From Bradyrhizobium sp. KBS0727 (GTDB taxonomy: Bacteria; Pseudomonadota; Alphaproteobacteria; Rhizobiales; Xanthobacteraceae): a DNA stretch of 64,000 nt. The DNA lies in contig NZ_CP042176.1 in NCBI RefSeq assembly GCF_005937885.2, forward strand, positions 868,001 to 932,000, read 5' to 3'. A program made the position numbers and the translations under genes. The notes beneath the pieces were generated by a model. That model saw nothing but the letters and a program-made list of their open reading frames with translations, ran no database searches and was not told where the DNA came from. Below, one piece after another: positions 63,339 through 64,000 of the stretch. Position 1 is the first letter of the stretch. Each line of letters opens with the position of its first letter.

Positions 63339-64000
63339 ATGAACCGGAAGAACCGGACCGTACTCGCCGATCGTGTTGTCCGGGCCGCGGAGGCGGCGCT
63401 TGCTGCCCAAGGTTATGTGAGCCTCGTCGACGTGTTCGTCGGGATCGGCTGGCTTGACGTCGGGACGGTGGAACAGTGGCGGCGCGGTCTGATCGATTGC
63501 CTTGAGCGTGCTATGCAGACCAGCCTGTCGCGTATCTTGGAAGCGTTGAAGCTGTTCCAATCCTGGGCCACCGGCAAAGGCTTGTCCCCAAGCCCGACGG
63601 ACTATGTTGCGCGTGCAGCGCAACGCCAGACGCTGCGCTTCAGCCGAAGCGGAGACCCTGCGGTCGAGGCGCTGTACCGGACTCATTGGGTTTCGCAAGA
63701 GCTTTCCGAGAAGAAACGCGAAAGCTTGGCAGAAAAAGTAAGCCGAGCCCCTGATTTGGTGGTGGTCCAGCCGTTGAACCGCGAATGGACGTGCCACCGA
63801 TGTGGCGGTGCCGGAAATCTGTTGATGATGGAAAATTCGGGCCCGGCATGCCTGCGCTGCGTTGGCCTCGATGATCTAGAGTTCTTGCCGGCGGGTGACG
63901 CGCTGCTCTCGCGGCGGGTGAAGGCGAAAAGTACGAAATGCGCTGTTGTCGTGCGCTTCAGCCGGAGCCGTCGCCGCTACGAACGACAAGGTCTGTTAGT
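63339..64000 (+). CDS. DUF2293 family protein (3' end outside window)
   Basis: Open frame of 220 codons from the ATG at 63339 (preceded by GTGGAGCG) to the window edge. MNRKNRTVLADRVVRAAEAAL opens a helical N-terminal domain (to about 130). A zinc ribbon (CHRCGG...CLRC, about 150-175) precedes CAVVVRFSRSRRRYERQGLL, the start of the DUF2293 block. Function unknown for the family. It lies 89 bases after the SWIM gene and reads the same way, so it probably belongs to the same operon. Confidence 0.82.
   Translation, partial: MNRKNRTVLADRVVRAAEAALAAQGYVSLVDVFVGIGWLDVGTVEQWRRGLIDCLERAMQTSLSRILEALKLFQSWATGKGLSPSPTDYVARAAQRQTLRFSRSGDPAVEALYRTHWVSQELSEKKRESLAEKVSRAPDLVVVQPLNREWTCHRCGGAGNLLMMENSGPACLRCVGLDDLEFLPAGDALLSRRVKAKSTKCAVVVRFSRSRRRYERQGLL

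Overview
The window is a high-GC alphaproteobacterial chromosome segment. Gene content, gene order and intergenic repeats point to Bradyrhizobium or a close relative (Nitrobreviaceae-type Bradyrhizobiaceae such as Rhodopseudomonas): an aa3 oxidase operon with ctaB, a small membrane gene, ctaG and coxC; an F0 operon separate from F1 (atpI-B-E-b'-b); a C4-type hemA; the set murA-DUF2948-hisD-UPF0262-LMW phosphatase-maf-yacG; and many copies of dispersed palindromes typical of that family. The species assignment is inference from memory, since no search was run.

Layout. 1-5.0 kb: fatty-acid beta-oxidation (partial acyl-CoA dehydrogenase, thiolase, FadB-type fusion). 5.2-8.0 kb: a glutathione theme, with a beta-class GST divergent from a MarR regulator followed by glutamate-cysteine ligase; a double palindromic operator lies in the divergent promoters. 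8.2-12.8 kb: PAN-domain protein, nucleotidyltransferase-like protein, MmcQ/YjbR protein, lepB, tldD and an IalB-like protein. 13.4-20.0 kb: cytochrome aa3 oxidase coxB-coxA-ctaB-small gene-ctaG-coxC, then DUF983 and SURF1. 20.1-21.6 kb: two small secreted proteins and about 0.9 kb of non-coding dispersed repeat. 21.6-25.7 kb: thrC, M16 peptidase, GNAT acetyltransferase and a secreted protein. 25.8-28.4 kb: F0 ATP synthase operon. 28.6-33.2 kb: DsbA-like isomerase, YjbQ, MFS transporter and an orphan NarL-type regulator. 33.2-33.4 kb: a relic REP-associated transposase element. 33.4-47.2 kb: symporter-fused hybrid kinase, hemA with an FNR/FixK box, methyltransferase, MBL hydrolase, chemoreceptor, porin-like protein, small genes, and exported GH1 and GH16 glycosidases. 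47.3-52.7 kb: tRNA-Thr, cNMP-domain flavoprotein and small metabolic genes. 52.9-58.3 kb: murA to yacG.

The right end, from tRNA-Phe (58.48 kb) to 64 kb, looks like an accessory region. Pieces of the tRNA-Phe T-arm and 3' end recur downstream, a lower-GC secreted-protein gene sits between two copies of the tRNA 3' end, and then comes a tight operon encoding an SNF2 helicase (with DUF3670-like region), a SWIM zinc-finger protein and a DUF2293 protein cut by the window edge. This trio is the best candidate for an undescribed system.

At least six families of intergenic palindromes are scattered through the window. Several copies differ by insertion of small internal palindromes, one pair shows a compensatory base-pair change, and one copy supplies the last residues of a protein.
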